Positions 18,936-28,891 of a stretch of DNA of 51,855 nucleotides are shown here, piece by piece. Every line of letters begins with the position of its first letter. Position 1 is the first letter of the stretch. The notes beneath the pieces are model-generated. The model had not been told where the DNA came from. It did no database searches and saw nothing but the letters and a program-made list of their open reading frames with translations. A program made the position numbers and the translations under genes. This DNA is from UKL13-2 sp044346745 (GTDB taxonomy: Bacteria; Pseudomonadota; Gammaproteobacteria; Burkholderiales; Usitatibacteraceae): assembly GCA_044346745.1 (NCBI GenBank), contig JBIIYQ010000005.1, positions 1 to 51,855 on the forward strand. Reading direction: 5' to 3'.

Positions 18936-19397
18936 TTACGCTACGGCCAGACTATTGATTGCGGCCAAAACCTCGGCGGCGTGTCCATCAACCTTTACGC
19001 CGCGCCACTCGCGGACGATTTCGCCGTTTCGGCCCATGATAAAGGTGGAGCGTTCAATACCAAAGACCTTCTTTCCATACATTTTTTTCTCTTTGATGAC
19101 GTCAAACAATTTGCACATCACCTCGTCTTGGTCCGAGAGCAGATCAAACGGGAAGTTCATCTTCGCCTTAAATCTATCGTGGCTCGCCACACTATCGCGC
19201 GAGACGCCAAAAACCATATAGCCGAGTTTTTTGAACTCCGCGTGCAAGTCACGGAACTGGCTTCCCTCGACCGTGCAGCCGGGCGTGTCGTCTTTCGGGT
19301 AAAAGTAAACGACGTAAGGATGTCCCTTGAAAGCGGCTGAGGCAAAGCGTTGATTGCCGCTGGCGGCGACTTCAAAATCAGGAATGGTTGTATTCAT
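18936..19397 (-). CDS. bcp: Bcp/PrxQ-type thiol peroxiredoxin
   Basis: Cytosolic peroxidase of 153 aa that reduces hydroperoxides with thioredoxin. The peroxidatic cysteine is C41 in the motif DTPGCTVEGSQFRDL. E. coli Bcp has its resolving cysteine five residues later, but here that position is Q (CTVEGSQ), so this is not the atypical 2-Cys form. Another cysteine (VMCKLF, about residue 92) could resolve, or the enzyme is 1-Cys. The ATG at 19397 fits the family start (TTIPDFEV). Confidence 0.93.
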   Translation of the reverse strand: MNTTIPDFEVAASGNQRFASAAFKGHPYVVYFYPKDDTPGCTVEGSQFRDLHAEFKKLGYMVFGVSRDSVASHDRFKAKMNFPFDLLSDQDEVMCKLFDVIKEKKMYGKKVFGIERSTFIMGRNGEIVREWRGVKVDGHAAEVLAAINSLAVA

Positions 19398-19512
19398 GTC
19401 GTTCCTATTGGGGATTGCCTAATGAGTGGAGTGCTGCGAAAAGCGCGGATACGGTAAACGATTAGTATGGTTGAGGTTGATGACGAATCTGCGACGCTGG
19501 ACTCAGTTCTTC

Positions 19513-20496
19513 CTAAGCCGCCTCGGTAAGGACCGGCATCTCTGGCAAGAATGGTCGGCCTTGCATCAACAGGGTTCCGGATCGACCGGGCACTTCACCT
19601 TGTTCAGCTACAAAGTACGGCAAATGTTCGCGAGCCAACTTTGCCGCGACGGTTGCGGTGGCGACGAGTTCATAGCCCTGCGTTTTCCAGCCAACGATCA
19701 GTGCTTCGAGTGCGGGTAACAGTCGCATGCCCTCCAATTCGGCATGCATGGTGAAAACGTGGGGGGCACAATCGAACCCGACTACGGACGGCAGGCTTGC
19801 GCCATCCGGCCCGGTCATCGCCAGCAGCGAATCGGCGACGTTGGCCTCTGTCACGCCGTTGAGTCCGATTAACTCATCAAATGTTGGCAGCGTGGTGGGC
19901 AGTTGGGGACAATCGATAATTTCGGCATTCACCACCGGGTAGTGCGGCACGCCTTGCCCCGTCGGCGCGCGCCCGTCCGAGGCATATTCGAATCCCATCG
20001 ACTGGGTCAGACGGAGTGCGTGGGTGTTCATTCGCCAGCCAGCCGCGCCGTGGGTCTTCGCCGAATCTTTGAAGATATCGCAGAAACGGTTTTGTGCGCG
20101 CTCCATCTCACGACGCGTCCAATCGGCAGATGCAGCTTGTACCCCGTCTTGCCAGCGTACATGGTCCCAGCAGTGGATTCCGACTTCAAACCCTTCATCC
20201 TTGGTCCGGCGCATGATGTCGGCACAGCGTTTGCCGATATCCGGTCCCGGCAGTGCGGTGCCGTAGAGCAGGGTGGGAAAGCCGTAGTGGGAGATGACAG
20301 AGGTCCGTTTCACCTTCGAAAAGAAGCCCTTACGGAACACACGTTTGATCGCCCGGCCGGTGTGGTCCGGTCCCAAGCTGAACAAAAAAGTCGCGCCGAC
20401 CTGGTGTTTTCGGAAAAGGGCGACCAACTGCGGGACGCCAATTCGTGTTCCCTTGAGGGTGTCAACGTCGACCTTGAGTGCAAGAAGTTTTTTCAT
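19513..20496 (-). CDS. ArnD-like polysaccharide deacetylase (deformylase), orphan
   Basis: A 327-aa NodB-fold metal-dependent deacetylase. It matches ArnD, which deformylates undecaprenyl-phosphate Ara4FN in lipid A modification. Shared segments are LKVDVDTLKGTRIGVPQLV (metal D10, D12), LGPDHTGRAI, YGTALPGPDIG, and GIHCWDHVRWQDG (metal H108, H112). No arnA/B/C/E/T gene lies nearby, so its substrate may differ or the other genes lie elsewhere. I chose the ATG at 20496. A TTG at 20505 also starts the frame, but a TATAAT hexamer (20506-20511) almost touches it. Read divergently from the globin gene. Confidence 0.85.
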   Translation of the reverse strand: MKKLLALKVDVDTLKGTRIGVPQLVALFRKHQVGATFLFSLGPDHTGRAIKRVFRKGFFSKVKRTSVISHYGFPTLLYGTALPGPDIGKRCADIMRRTKDEGFEVGIHCWDHVRWQDGVQAASADWTRREMERAQNRFCDIFKDSAKTHGAAGWRMNTHALRLTQSMGFEYASDGRAPTGQGVPHYPVVNAEIIDCPQLPTTLPTFDELIGLNGVTEANVADSLLAMTGPDGASLPSVVGFDCAPHVFTMHAELEGMRLLPALEALIVGWKTQGYELVATATVAAKLAREHLPYFVAEQGEVPGRSGTLLMQGRPFLPEMPVLTEAA

Positions 20497-20505
20497 TTGC
20501 GTCAA

Positions 20506-20545
20506 ATTATAGAGGACGTGTTGTTGCGAAATTCGCGCCTAAAAT
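20506..20545. promoter_or_regulatory. Back-to-back -10 elements, possibly leaderless
   Basis: On the minus strand TATAAT occupies 20511-20506, which puts the expected +1 near 20499, three bases before the deacetylase ATG. On the plus strand TAAAAT at 20540-20545 puts +1 at about 20552, the globin ATG itself. No good -35 is seen for either. Both genes also lack clear Shine-Dalgarno sites. Confidence 0.4.
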
Positions 20546-20551
20546 TCGCTC

Positions 20552-20959
20552 ATGACGATTGAAGAGCCCACCAACGACGGACAGACGCCGTATCAGCTGC
20601 TCGGCGGAGAGGCTGTCGTGCGCCGACTTGTCGACACTTTTTACGACCAGATGGACGAAGACCCCGATTTCTTCGGCATCCGCAAACTCCATCCAGCCTC
20701 GCTAACGAGCTCCCGGGAAAAGTTGTATATGTTCCTTACCGGCTGGCTGGGCGGTCCACCGCTTTACACCAGCGAGTTTGGCCATCCGCGACTGCGGGCG
20801 CGACACTTACCGTTTGCCATCGGTGAAGCCGAACGCGACCAATGGATGGTCTGTATGGCAAAGGCGTTGGAGGTTGTGGGCGTTGAGCCTTCGATGCGTG
20901 AACGCCTGAACGCTTCTTTCGCGAACACGGCAGATTGGATGCGAAACCGCGAAGGGTGA
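20552..20959 (+). CDS. Group II truncated hemoglobin
   Basis: Small heme protein of 135 aa with the 2-on-2 globin fold. Residues seen: Y31 in the B helix (DTFYDQM), the proximal histidine H85 (LRARHLPFAI), and W98 (DQWMVCM) at the G8 position. The last is the mark of group II (trHbO). Such globins bind O2 with high affinity and are linked to oxygen or NO and peroxide handling. The family length is about 125-140 aa, so it is complete. Divergent from the ArnD-like gene. Confidence 0.93.
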   Translation: MTIEEPTNDGQTPYQLLGGEAVVRRLVDTFYDQMDEDPDFFGIRKLHPASLTSSREKLYMFLTGWLGGPPLYTSEFGHPRLRARHLPFAIGEAERDQWMVCMAKALEVVGVEPSMRERLNASFANTADWMRNREG

Positions 20960-21058
20960 CGCCCGCAACTGGCGGTGCGCGCACCAAAATCGCTCCTACG
21001 TTTGTAATATTTCTACGGTAACCCTGTGATTTAACGTGATTTTTTGCGCTGCACAATG

Positions 21059-21067
21059 CTAAAATCG
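21059..21067 (+). promoter_or_regulatory. Likely -10 element of typA
   Basis: GCTAAAATC, containing the hexamer TAAAAT at 21060-21065, lies about 40 bases before the typA ATG. The same GCTAAAAT core stands before the tRNA-Asn gene and rmuC. No strong -35 is visible here. Confidence 0.45.
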
Positions 21068-21102
21068 CGGATTACTCAATCGCCGGACCTCAGGACTTCA
21101 AC

Positions 21103-22923
<1,821 letters not shown>

Positions 22924-23049
22924 TCAAAGTTTGCGCTGACAACAGCACTTGCGGTTTGCAGGGCTAAAATCGGGTTGTATGGATTTGGAATATTTTTCCC
23001 GTCTATGCAGCCCGTTTTTCATTTTGTTTTTGCCACGCTAGGATGAATT

Positions 23050-24501
23050 TTGCCCACTGACGTTTTGTTGTGGATTCTGCTTGTCGCCGTCGCCGCACTG
23101 TTGGTGTTGGTGGGGATGTTGCTCGCCAAGTCAGGTCGCGCCCAAGCAGCAGTGGACACATTGCCGGCACAGCTTGCGTCGCAGCAATCAAGCGAGCAAT
23201 CCGCGCGGCACCGCGAAATGCTGACCGACATGGCCGACGGTCTGGCGAAACAAGGCGATCGTATCGCAACCAGTCAGCTTGACGCTGGCGAACGTTTGCG
23301 CGCTGCGGTCGCGCAAGAGCTGACAACCACGCGGGAAGCCGTGGCCAAACTGCAGTTGGAACAGTCGCAGAGTTTGGCGGCATTGACGCAGACGCTGACG
23401 CAAAAGCAGGACGCCCTGAAGACTGAGATGCTGGCAACAACGCTGGAGAAGCTGGCCGAGCAATCACGGGCGCAAACAGAACACATGCAAAGCACGATGC
23501 GGCTATTGACCCAACAGCTGGCCGAGCGCGTCGATATGCTGGCAAAGTCAAACGACACCCGCCTGGCAGAGATCTCCGGCAAAGTCACCGAGCGCCTCGA
23601 CGAAGGGTTCAAGAAAACTAACGAGACCTTTGTCAGCGTCATGACGCGCCTGGCAACGATTGACGAAGCGCAAAAGAAAATCGACGGCCTGACCACCAAT
23701 GTGGTCTCGCTGCAGCAGCTGCTGGGCGACAAACGATCACGTGGTGCGCTGGGCGAACGCCAATTGGAAGACATCATCAAAAATGCCTTGCCCGAGTCGG
23801 TGTACGAATTTCAGTACACCTTTGCCAGTGGCAAGGTACGTGCAGATTGCGTGCTGAAGTTGCCCGAGCCAACCGGCATGATTGCGGTGGACTCGAAGTT
23901 TCCGCTGGAAAGTTACGAGCGGATGTTTGCCGAGGGCGCGGATCGGGTTTCGCCGGCCGTGTTTAAGGCGAGTGTCAAGAAACACATCGATGACATCGCC
24001 AGCAAATACATTGTGCAGGGAGAGACCGGTGAGGGGGCAATGATGTTTATCCCCGCCGAGGCGGTGTTTGCAGAGATCCACGGCAACCATCGCGACCTAG
24101 TGGACTACGCCGCCACGCGCCGGGTGTGGCTGGTATCACCAACCACGTTGATGGCGGTGCTTAACACTGCACGGGTGGTCTTGAAGGACCTTGAGACACG
24201 TAAACAAGTACACATCATTCAAGACCAGCTGGGCAAATTGGGCGCTGATTTCGGTCGCTTCCAGTCACGCATGGATGATCTCTCCAAACACATCGGACAG
24301 GCCTACAAAGATGTGGAACAGGTGCATATCTCCAGCAAAAAAATCAGCGAACGCTTTCAAAAAATTGAACGCGCCGAATTCGATACAATCCCCGCGCCTG
24401 GCGCCGTGCCGCCCGAGGTGGGCAGCGCCGGCACTCCAGCGTCTGCCGCCTTGCCCAGTCCAGGGCTGCCAACCCCCATCCTTGACCACCAAATAAGGTA
24501 G
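23050..24501 (+). CDS. rmuC: DNA recombination protein RmuC
   Basis: A 483-aa inner-membrane anchored protein. One N-terminal membrane helix (LLWILLVAVAALLVLVGMLLA) is followed by a long coiled coil rich in Gln and Glu (about 40-215). The RmuC nuclease-like domain (about 230-430) has GALGERQLEDIIKNALPESVYEFQ and AVDSKFPLESYERM. The C-terminus is proline-rich. RmuC limits inversions between short repeats. The start is TTG at 23050, with AGGA at 23040-23043 as the ribosome-binding site. No ATG start in this frame lies nearby. Confidence 0.93.
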   Translation: MPTDVLLWILLVAVAALLVLVGMLLAKSGRAQAAVDTLPAQLASQQSSEQSARHREMLTDMADGLAKQGDRIATSQLDAGERLRAAVAQELTTTREAVAKLQLEQSQSLAALTQTLTQKQDALKTEMLATTLEKLAEQSRAQTEHMQSTMRLLTQQLAERVDMLAKSNDTRLAEISGKVTERLDEGFKKTNETFVSVMTRLATIDEAQKKIDGLTTNVVSLQQLLGDKRSRGALGERQLEDIIKNALPESVYEFQYTFASGKVRADCVLKLPEPTGMIAVDSKFPLESYERMFAEGADRVSPAVFKASVKKHIDDIASKYIVQGETGEGAMMFIPAEAVFAEIHGNHRDLVDYAATRRVWLVSPTTLMAVLNTARVVLKDLETRKQVHIIQDQLGKLGADFGRFQSRMDDLSKHIGQAYKDVEQVHISSKKISERFQKIERAEFDTIPAPGAVPPEVGSAGTPASAALPSPGLPTPILDHQIR

Positions 24502-24505
24502 AACC

Positions 24506-26671
24506 ATGTCAAAGAGTTTTTTTGCTCGTCGCACCGTTGCCGCCACGCTTTCCACAGTGGTTCTGGTTACCGCTGCAAATGCGCAATCGCCGGCGCAGCC
24601 ACTCAAGTATCCGGAAACGCGCAAGAGTGATCACACTGACACGTACCACGGTACAGTGGTTGCCGATCCGTATCGGTGGTTGGAAGACGACAATAGTGCA
24701 GAGACCAAAGCTTGGGTGAGGGCGCAGAACGCCGTTACCGATAAATTCCTTGAGGCGATGCCGCAGCGCATGCCAGTGCGCAAGATTTACACCGAGCTTT
24801 ACAACTTCGAACGATATGGTCTTCCATCAAAAGAAGGCGGCCGCTATTTTTGGTCGCGTAATGACGGCCTGCAGCAGCAGTCGGTGATCTACATGGCCAA
24901 GTCGTTGACCGACAAGCCGGTCGTTGCAATCGATCCAAACCAGTTTGCAGCGGACGGTACAGTCGCGCTGACTGGTCTGAAGGTTAGCCGCGATGGTCGT
25001 TACTTGGCCTACGGCAAAGCGGTGGCCGGTTCGGATTGGCAGGTATGGCAGGTGCGCGACTTGGAATCCGGTAAGGACCTCGCCGACAAGACCGAATATG
25101 TGAAGTTCTCCAGCGCCGAGTGGACACCGGATGGTAAGGGGTACTTTTATTCCCGTTACGACGCGCCAAGAGAAGGTGCGGCGCTTAGCGGAGTCAACTA
25201 TTTTCAAAAGCTGTACTACCACCGCATCGGTACGCCGCAGTCAGCCGATCAGTTGGTCTATGAAAATCCTGTCGAGAAAGAGTGGGGCTTTGGTGCTTCC
25301 GTCACCGACGACGGCAAACACGTGATCATCAATGTCTGGAAAGGCTCGGGCCGCAAGAACGGTCTTCTCGTCATGCCGTTGAAGAACGGTGCCGTGCCAG
25401 CCGCGCCGGCTAGTGTGTTGAAAACCATCACGCTCGACTTCGATGGCGAATTCACACCGATCGGTGCCAATGGCAACACGTTGTGGGTCAAGACCGATCT
25501 CGATGCACCACGCGGCCGGGTGGTGGCAATTGATCTGACCAAGCGTGAACGCGCCAACTGGAAAACGGTGGTGGCGGAAACCAAGGACACCCTAACGGCA
25601 GCCGATGTGGTTGGCGGAAAAATTCTTGCGCAATACCTGCAAGACGCCGCCACCGCGGTCATCGTGCACGGACTGGACGGCAAAAAACTCAGCAGTGTCT
25701 CGTTGCCTGGCGTGGGCTCCGCATCAGGCTTCGGCGGAAAATTCACCGACAAAGAGACCTTCTACTCGTACACCAGTTTGATCAACCCCACCGAGATCTA
25801 TCGGTATGACGTGTCCACCGGCAAGTCGACTCTGTTCAAGCGCCCACAGACAGCGTTTGACACAACTCAGTACGAAACCAAACGCGAGTTTGTGACCAGC
25901 AAAGACGGCACACGATTCCCGATCTTTATTGCGCACCGCAAAGGCCTCAAGCTTGACGGCAGCAATCCGACCTTGTTGTACGGCTATGGCGGATTCAACG
26001 TTTCGGAAACGCCAAGTTATCGGGTTACGGCATCGACTTGGATGGAGATGGGCGGGGTGTATGTCTCGGCTTCCATTCGTGGCGGCGGGGAATACGGTGC
26101 TGCTTGGCACGACGCCGGCACTAAAGGCAAAAAGCAGAATGTGTTCGATGATTTCATCGCCGCCGGCGAGTGGTTGGTGGCAAACAAGTACACACAACCT
26201 TCGCGCCTTGCGATTAACGGCGGCTCCAACGGCGGCTTGCTAGTTGGCGCGGTGGTGAATCAGCGTCCGGGACTGTTTGGCGCGGCAGTGCCGCAAGTCG
26301 GTGTGATGGATATGCTGCGCTTCCATAAATTCACCATTGGCTGGGCATGGGTCTCGGACTACGGCACGTCGGACAAAGCCGAAGATTTCAAATGGTTGTA
26401 CGCCTATTCGCCGATTCACAACATCCGCCCAGGGGTAAAGTTCCCGCCGATCATGATTACCACCGCAGACCATGACGACCGTGTAGTGCCGGCGCACAGC
26501 TTTAAGTACGCTGCAACACTACAAGCGGCCGACACCGGCAGCGCGCCGAAGTTGATCCGCATCGAGACCAGTGCGGGCCATGGCGCGGGAAAACCAACTT
26601 CCAAAATCATCGAAGAGCGCGCGGACATTTTGTCGTTTATCGCCAACGCGTTTGAGATGCCCATAAAGTAA
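24506..26671 (+). CDS. Secreted prolyl oligopeptidase (S9A)
   Basis: Serine peptidase of 721 aa with an N-terminal signal peptide (cleavage near TAANAQ, residue 27), so it acts in the periplasm or outside. The N-terminal seven-bladed propeller starts with YHGTVVADPYRWLEDDNS, the usual S9A opening. The catalytic serine is in NGGSNGGLL, the aspartate in DHDDRVVPAHSFK, and the histidine in SAGHGAGKP. These form a complete triad. Its ATG follows 4 bases after rmuC, with AAGG as the ribosome-binding site, so the two may be co-transcribed. mobB follows 5 bases later. Confidence 0.95.
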   Translation: MSKSFFARRTVAATLSTVVLVTAANAQSPAQPLKYPETRKSDHTDTYHGTVVADPYRWLEDDNSAETKAWVRAQNAVTDKFLEAMPQRMPVRKIYTELYNFERYGLPSKEGGRYFWSRNDGLQQQSVIYMAKSLTDKPVVAIDPNQFAADGTVALTGLKVSRDGRYLAYGKAVAGSDWQVWQVRDLESGKDLADKTEYVKFSSAEWTPDGKGYFYSRYDAPREGAALSGVNYFQKLYYHRIGTPQSADQLVYENPVEKEWGFGASVTDDGKHVIINVWKGSGRKNGLLVMPLKNGAVPAAPASVLKTITLDFDGEFTPIGANGNTLWVKTDLDAPRGRVVAIDLTKRERANWKTVVAETKDTLTAADVVGGKILAQYLQDAATAVIVHGLDGKKLSSVSLPGVGSASGFGGKFTDKETFYSYTSLINPTEIYRYDVSTGKSTLFKRPQTAFDTTQYETKREFVTSKDGTRFPIFIAHRKGLKLDGSNPTLLYGYGGFNVSETPSYRVTASTWMEMGGVYVSASIRGGGEYGAAWHDAGTKGKKQNVFDDFIAAGEWLVANKYTQPSRLAINGGSNGGLLVGAVVNQRPGLFGAAVPQVGVMDMLRFHKFTIGWAWVSDYGTSDKAEDFKWLYAYSPIHNIRPGVKFPPIMITTADHDDRVVPAHSFKYAATLQAADTGSAPKLIRIETSAGHGAGKPTSKIIEERADILSFIANAFEMPIK

Positions 26672-26676
26672 GTACG

Positions 26677-27195
26677 ATGAAGCTTATTGCCATCGCAGGT
26701 TATTCGGGTAGCGGCAAAACAACGCTGATCGAGAAGGTAATTCCCTGTCTCGTGATGGATGGTTTTCGAGTGTCGCTCATCAAACACGCCCACCACGAAT
26801 TTGATGTTGATGTGCCCGGCAAAGACTCACATCGCCATCGGATGGCGGGTGCGACCGAGGTGATGGTGTCGTCGAGCAACCGCTGGGCGCTGATGCACGA
26901 ATTGCGCGGTGACGCTGAGCCGACTCTCGAGCAGCAGCTCGCGCACTTTTCGCCGTGTGATGTGGTCATCGTCGAAGGCTGGAAACACCACGCGATTCCG
27001 AAGATCGAAGTGCATCGTAAGCTCGCTGGCGTGCCGCTATTGTTTCCAAGTGACCAACACGTTGTTGCGATTGCGACCGATGAAAAACTGGCGACCGATC
27101 TGCCGCAATTCGGGCTTGAAGACGCGGAGGCTGTGGCAGCTTTTATCATCCAGCATCTCGGCTTGCGCAAGTCGACCTTGCAAGTGGTGAAGTAG
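26677..27195 (+). CDS. mobB: Molybdopterin-guanine dinucleotide adaptor MobB
   Basis: A 172-aa GTP-binding protein that assists conversion of molybdopterin to the guanine-dinucleotide cofactor. Walker A is GYSGSGKTTLIEKV at residues 8-21. VEGWKHHAIPKIEVHR is the conserved region that follows the second nucleotide-binding motif. Its ATG lies 5 bases after the peptidase stop and its stop 8 bases before moaD, so it heads a cofactor gene run. The nearby molybdoenzyme SoxC normally uses the plain cofactor, so MobB probably also serves other enzymes in this cell. Confidence 0.93.
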   Translation: MKLIAIAGYSGSGKTTLIEKVIPCLVMDGFRVSLIKHAHHEFDVDVPGKDSHRHRMAGATEVMVSSSNRWALMHELRGDAEPTLEQQLAHFSPCDVVIVEGWKHHAIPKIEVHRKLAGVPLLFPSDQHVVAIATDEKLATDLPQFGLEDAEAVAAFIIQHLGLRKSTLQVVK

Positions 27196-27203
27196 GGGAT
27201 GTC

Positions 27204-27455
27204 ATGTTGAAAGTGTTGTACTTCGCCAGCGTTCGTGAGGCGCTCGGCAAAGACACTGAAGCGGTTGAGGTGCCGACGCCGGCAACTGTTGCCGGGCTGG
27301 TTGAACTACTTCGATCACGCGCGGGCCCATACGCGGAAGCGCTGGCGGCAAATCGACGCTGGCGGGTGGCGGTCAATCAAGACATGGTTGGGCTGAGTGA
27401 GCCTCTAAAGGCGGGTGATGAGGTTGCGATTTTTCCGCCCGTCACCGGCGGGTAG
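27204..27455 (+). CDS. moaD: Molybdopterin synthase small subunit MoaD
   Basis: An 83-aa ubiquitin-like sulfur carrier. Its C-terminal diglycine (FPPVTGG) is activated to a thiocarboxylate and gives sulfur to cyclic pyranopterin. The fold and length match the family. moaE starts 9 bases later. Confidence 0.95.
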   Translation: MLKVLYFASVREALGKDTEAVEVPTPATVAGLVELLRSRAGPYAEALAANRRWRVAVNQDMVGLSEPLKAGDEVAIFPPVTGG

Positions 27456-27464
27456 GGCACACCG

Positions 27465-27923
27465 GTGTTCACCATTCGCGTCCAGCAAGACGATTTCGAC
27501 CTTTCCGCCGAACATGCGTTGATTCGCACCCGCCACCGTGATGTCGGTGCGATCACCTCGTTTGTCGGCGTCGTCCGTGACGTCAATGAAGGCAGTGGTG
27601 TCTCGGAAATGTCGCTTGAGCACTATCCCGGCATGACCGAAGCTGCGCTAACGAAGATCGTTGAAGATGCCGCGAAGCGCTGGAACGTCATTGATGCAAC
27701 CGTGATCCATCGTGTTGGCAGGCTGCAGCCCTCGGATCAGATTGTGTTGGTGCTGGTGGCCTCGCGTCATCGCGGACACGCCTTTGAGGCATGTGAGTAC
27801 ATCATGGATTTTTTGAAAACACGTGCGCCGTTTTGGAAAAAAGAAACCACGCCGGACGGCAGCCGCTGGGTCGATGCACGTAGCGCGGACGATGACGCTC
27901 AACAACGCTGGGAAACAAAATGA
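27465..27923 (+). CDS. moaE: Molybdopterin synthase large subunit MoaE
   Basis: A 152-aa partner of MoaD. Visible motifs are GAITSFVGVVRDVNEG, ASRHRGHAFEACEYIMDFLK, and the active-site lysine region FWKKETTPDGSRWVDARSAD. The start is GTG at 27465, chosen because the product begins at the normal family N-terminus. The next gene overlaps its stop by four bases (ATGA), which suggests coupled translation. Confidence 0.95.
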   Translation: MFTIRVQQDDFDLSAEHALIRTRHRDVGAITSFVGVVRDVNEGSGVSEMSLEHYPGMTEAALTKIVEDAAKRWNVIDATVIHRVGRLQPSDQIVLVLVASRHRGHAFEACEYIMDFLKTRAPFWKKETTPDGSRWVDARSADDDAQQRWETK

Positions 27924-28294
27924 CGACCGAAACAAAAGCACGCAATGTGCTTGGAGATAAATTGCAGCCGTGTTGCTTCGACCCGATGACGGGTTACTTT
28001 CGTGATGGCTTTTGTCATACCATCGATGAAGATCATGGTTCACACACCGTTTGCGCCATCATGACGGACGACTTTCTGGCGTTTTCAAAGTCACAGGGTA
28101 ATGACCTTTCCACACCTCGGCCCGAGTTCGGTTTTCCCGGGCTGAAAGCGGGTGACAAATGGTGCGTCTGTGTTTCGCGTTGGGAAGAGGCGTTCGTTGT
28201 TGGCAAGGCACCCAAGGTGGTCCTGGAGTCGACTCACGAACGTGCGCTAGAGGTCGTCGATCTCGCCGAGTTGCGGGCTTACGCCATTCTGTAA
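27920..28294 (+). CDS. DUF2237 family protein
   Basis: A 124-aa cytosolic protein of the DUF2237 family, function unknown. Conserved features are NVLGDKLQPCCFDPMTGYFRDGFCHT, the segment DHGSHTVCAIMTDDFL, and GDKWCVCVSRWEEA. Members keep several cysteines, here CC, C, C and CVC. It overlaps moaE by four bases, so it is made with the molybdenum-cofactor genes. That linkage is suggestive only. It ends at a hairpin shared with the repressor gene. Confidence 0.85.
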   Translation: MTTETKARNVLGDKLQPCCFDPMTGYFRDGFCHTIDEDHGSHTVCAIMTDDFLAFSKSQGNDLSTPRPEFGFPGLKAGDKWCVCVSRWEEAFVVGKAPKVVLESTHERALEVVDLAELRAYAIL

Positions 28295-28313
28295 ATCAAA
28301 ACTCATTGCTAGA

Positions 28314-28349
28314 CGGCGTTCTTCAGGCAAAAGTGTCTGAAAACGCCCG
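28314..28349. terminator. Hairpin between DUF2237 and the repressor gene
   Basis: Imperfect stem of about 12 pairs, CGGCGTTCTTCAG with CTGAAAACGCCCG, having one bulge on each side. The two flanking genes converge on it. It resembles the hairpins at 4221 and 15111. Confidence 0.55.
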
Positions 28350-28364
28350 TGGATAAACGAGTTT

Positions 28365-28754
28365 CTAGATCGAACAGAACATCTCGCGGGTCAGCGAGAT
28401 GAGTTTGATGATGCGTGGATCTTCAATCCGGTAGAGCATCTTTTTGCCTTCGCTACGGCTGGCCACCATGCCGCTGGCCTTCAGAATCGCCAGATGCTGG
28501 GAGACATTGCCCTGGGTAGTGCCGACTGCCTCCACAATCTCCTGCACCGAGATTTCGCCGGATGACAGCAGGCATAACACCTTGATCCGCAGGGGGTGGG
28601 ACATCGCCTGCATCGCGACGGCGGCTTCTTCGATGTTCTGTGATTTACCGATCAAATCAAAAATGTCGGTGTTGGTTTCTGTGCCTCGGGCGGCAGGTCG
28701 CTTGGCGGTGCGTCGCGGTGCGGATGTGTTGGTCGCTTTTTTCGTTGTGGGCAT
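28365..28754 (-). CDS. ArsR-family repressor, SqrR/BigR/SoxR-like persulfide sensor
   Basis: A 129-aa winged-helix regulator. After a basic disordered N-terminus (residues 1-30) comes the ArsR fold, with MSHPLRIKVLCLLSSGEISVQEI (helix 2 to 3) and GTTQGNVSQHLAILKASGMV (recognition helix). Cysteines are C61 in VLCLL and C127 in MFCSI, 66 residues apart, the same spacing as C41 and C107 of SqrR. In that family reactive sulfur links the two cysteines through a polysulfide bridge and releases DNA. No metal-binding ELCVCD motif is present. It is divergent from soxC and probably represses the sox operon and itself until persulfide rises. Confidence 0.88.
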   Translation of the reverse strand: MPTTKKATNTSAPRRTAKRPAARGTETNTDIFDLIGKSQNIEEAAVAMQAMSHPLRIKVLCLLSSGEISVQEIVEAVGTTQGNVSQHLAILKASGMVASRSEGKKMLYRIEDPRIIKLISLTREMFCSI

Positions 28755-28804
28755 TGGCGAACTCTAGCGCATTTGCTGCAATGCTGCGGTGCAGCGTGAC
28801 TTCG

Positions 28805-28837
28805 TATTAGATTAGTCTAATATTAGCAAAACCTAAT
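28805..28837. promoter_or_regulatory. Two adjacent palindromic operators of the sox repressor
   Basis: Operator 1 is TATTAGATTAGTCTAATA (28805-28822), 7-bp arms around TTAG. Operator 2 is ATTAG-CAAAAC-CTAAT (28822-28837), 5-bp arms. They share one base and lie 50 bases from the repressor start and 54 from soxC. A+T-rich palindromes with TTAG/CTAA cores fit BigR/SqrR-type sites. Confidence 0.75.
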
Positions 28838-28891
28838 GTCACCAAACCCACCACGCTACGGCAATGGTGCGGGCTAAACGGAACCAGCAAC

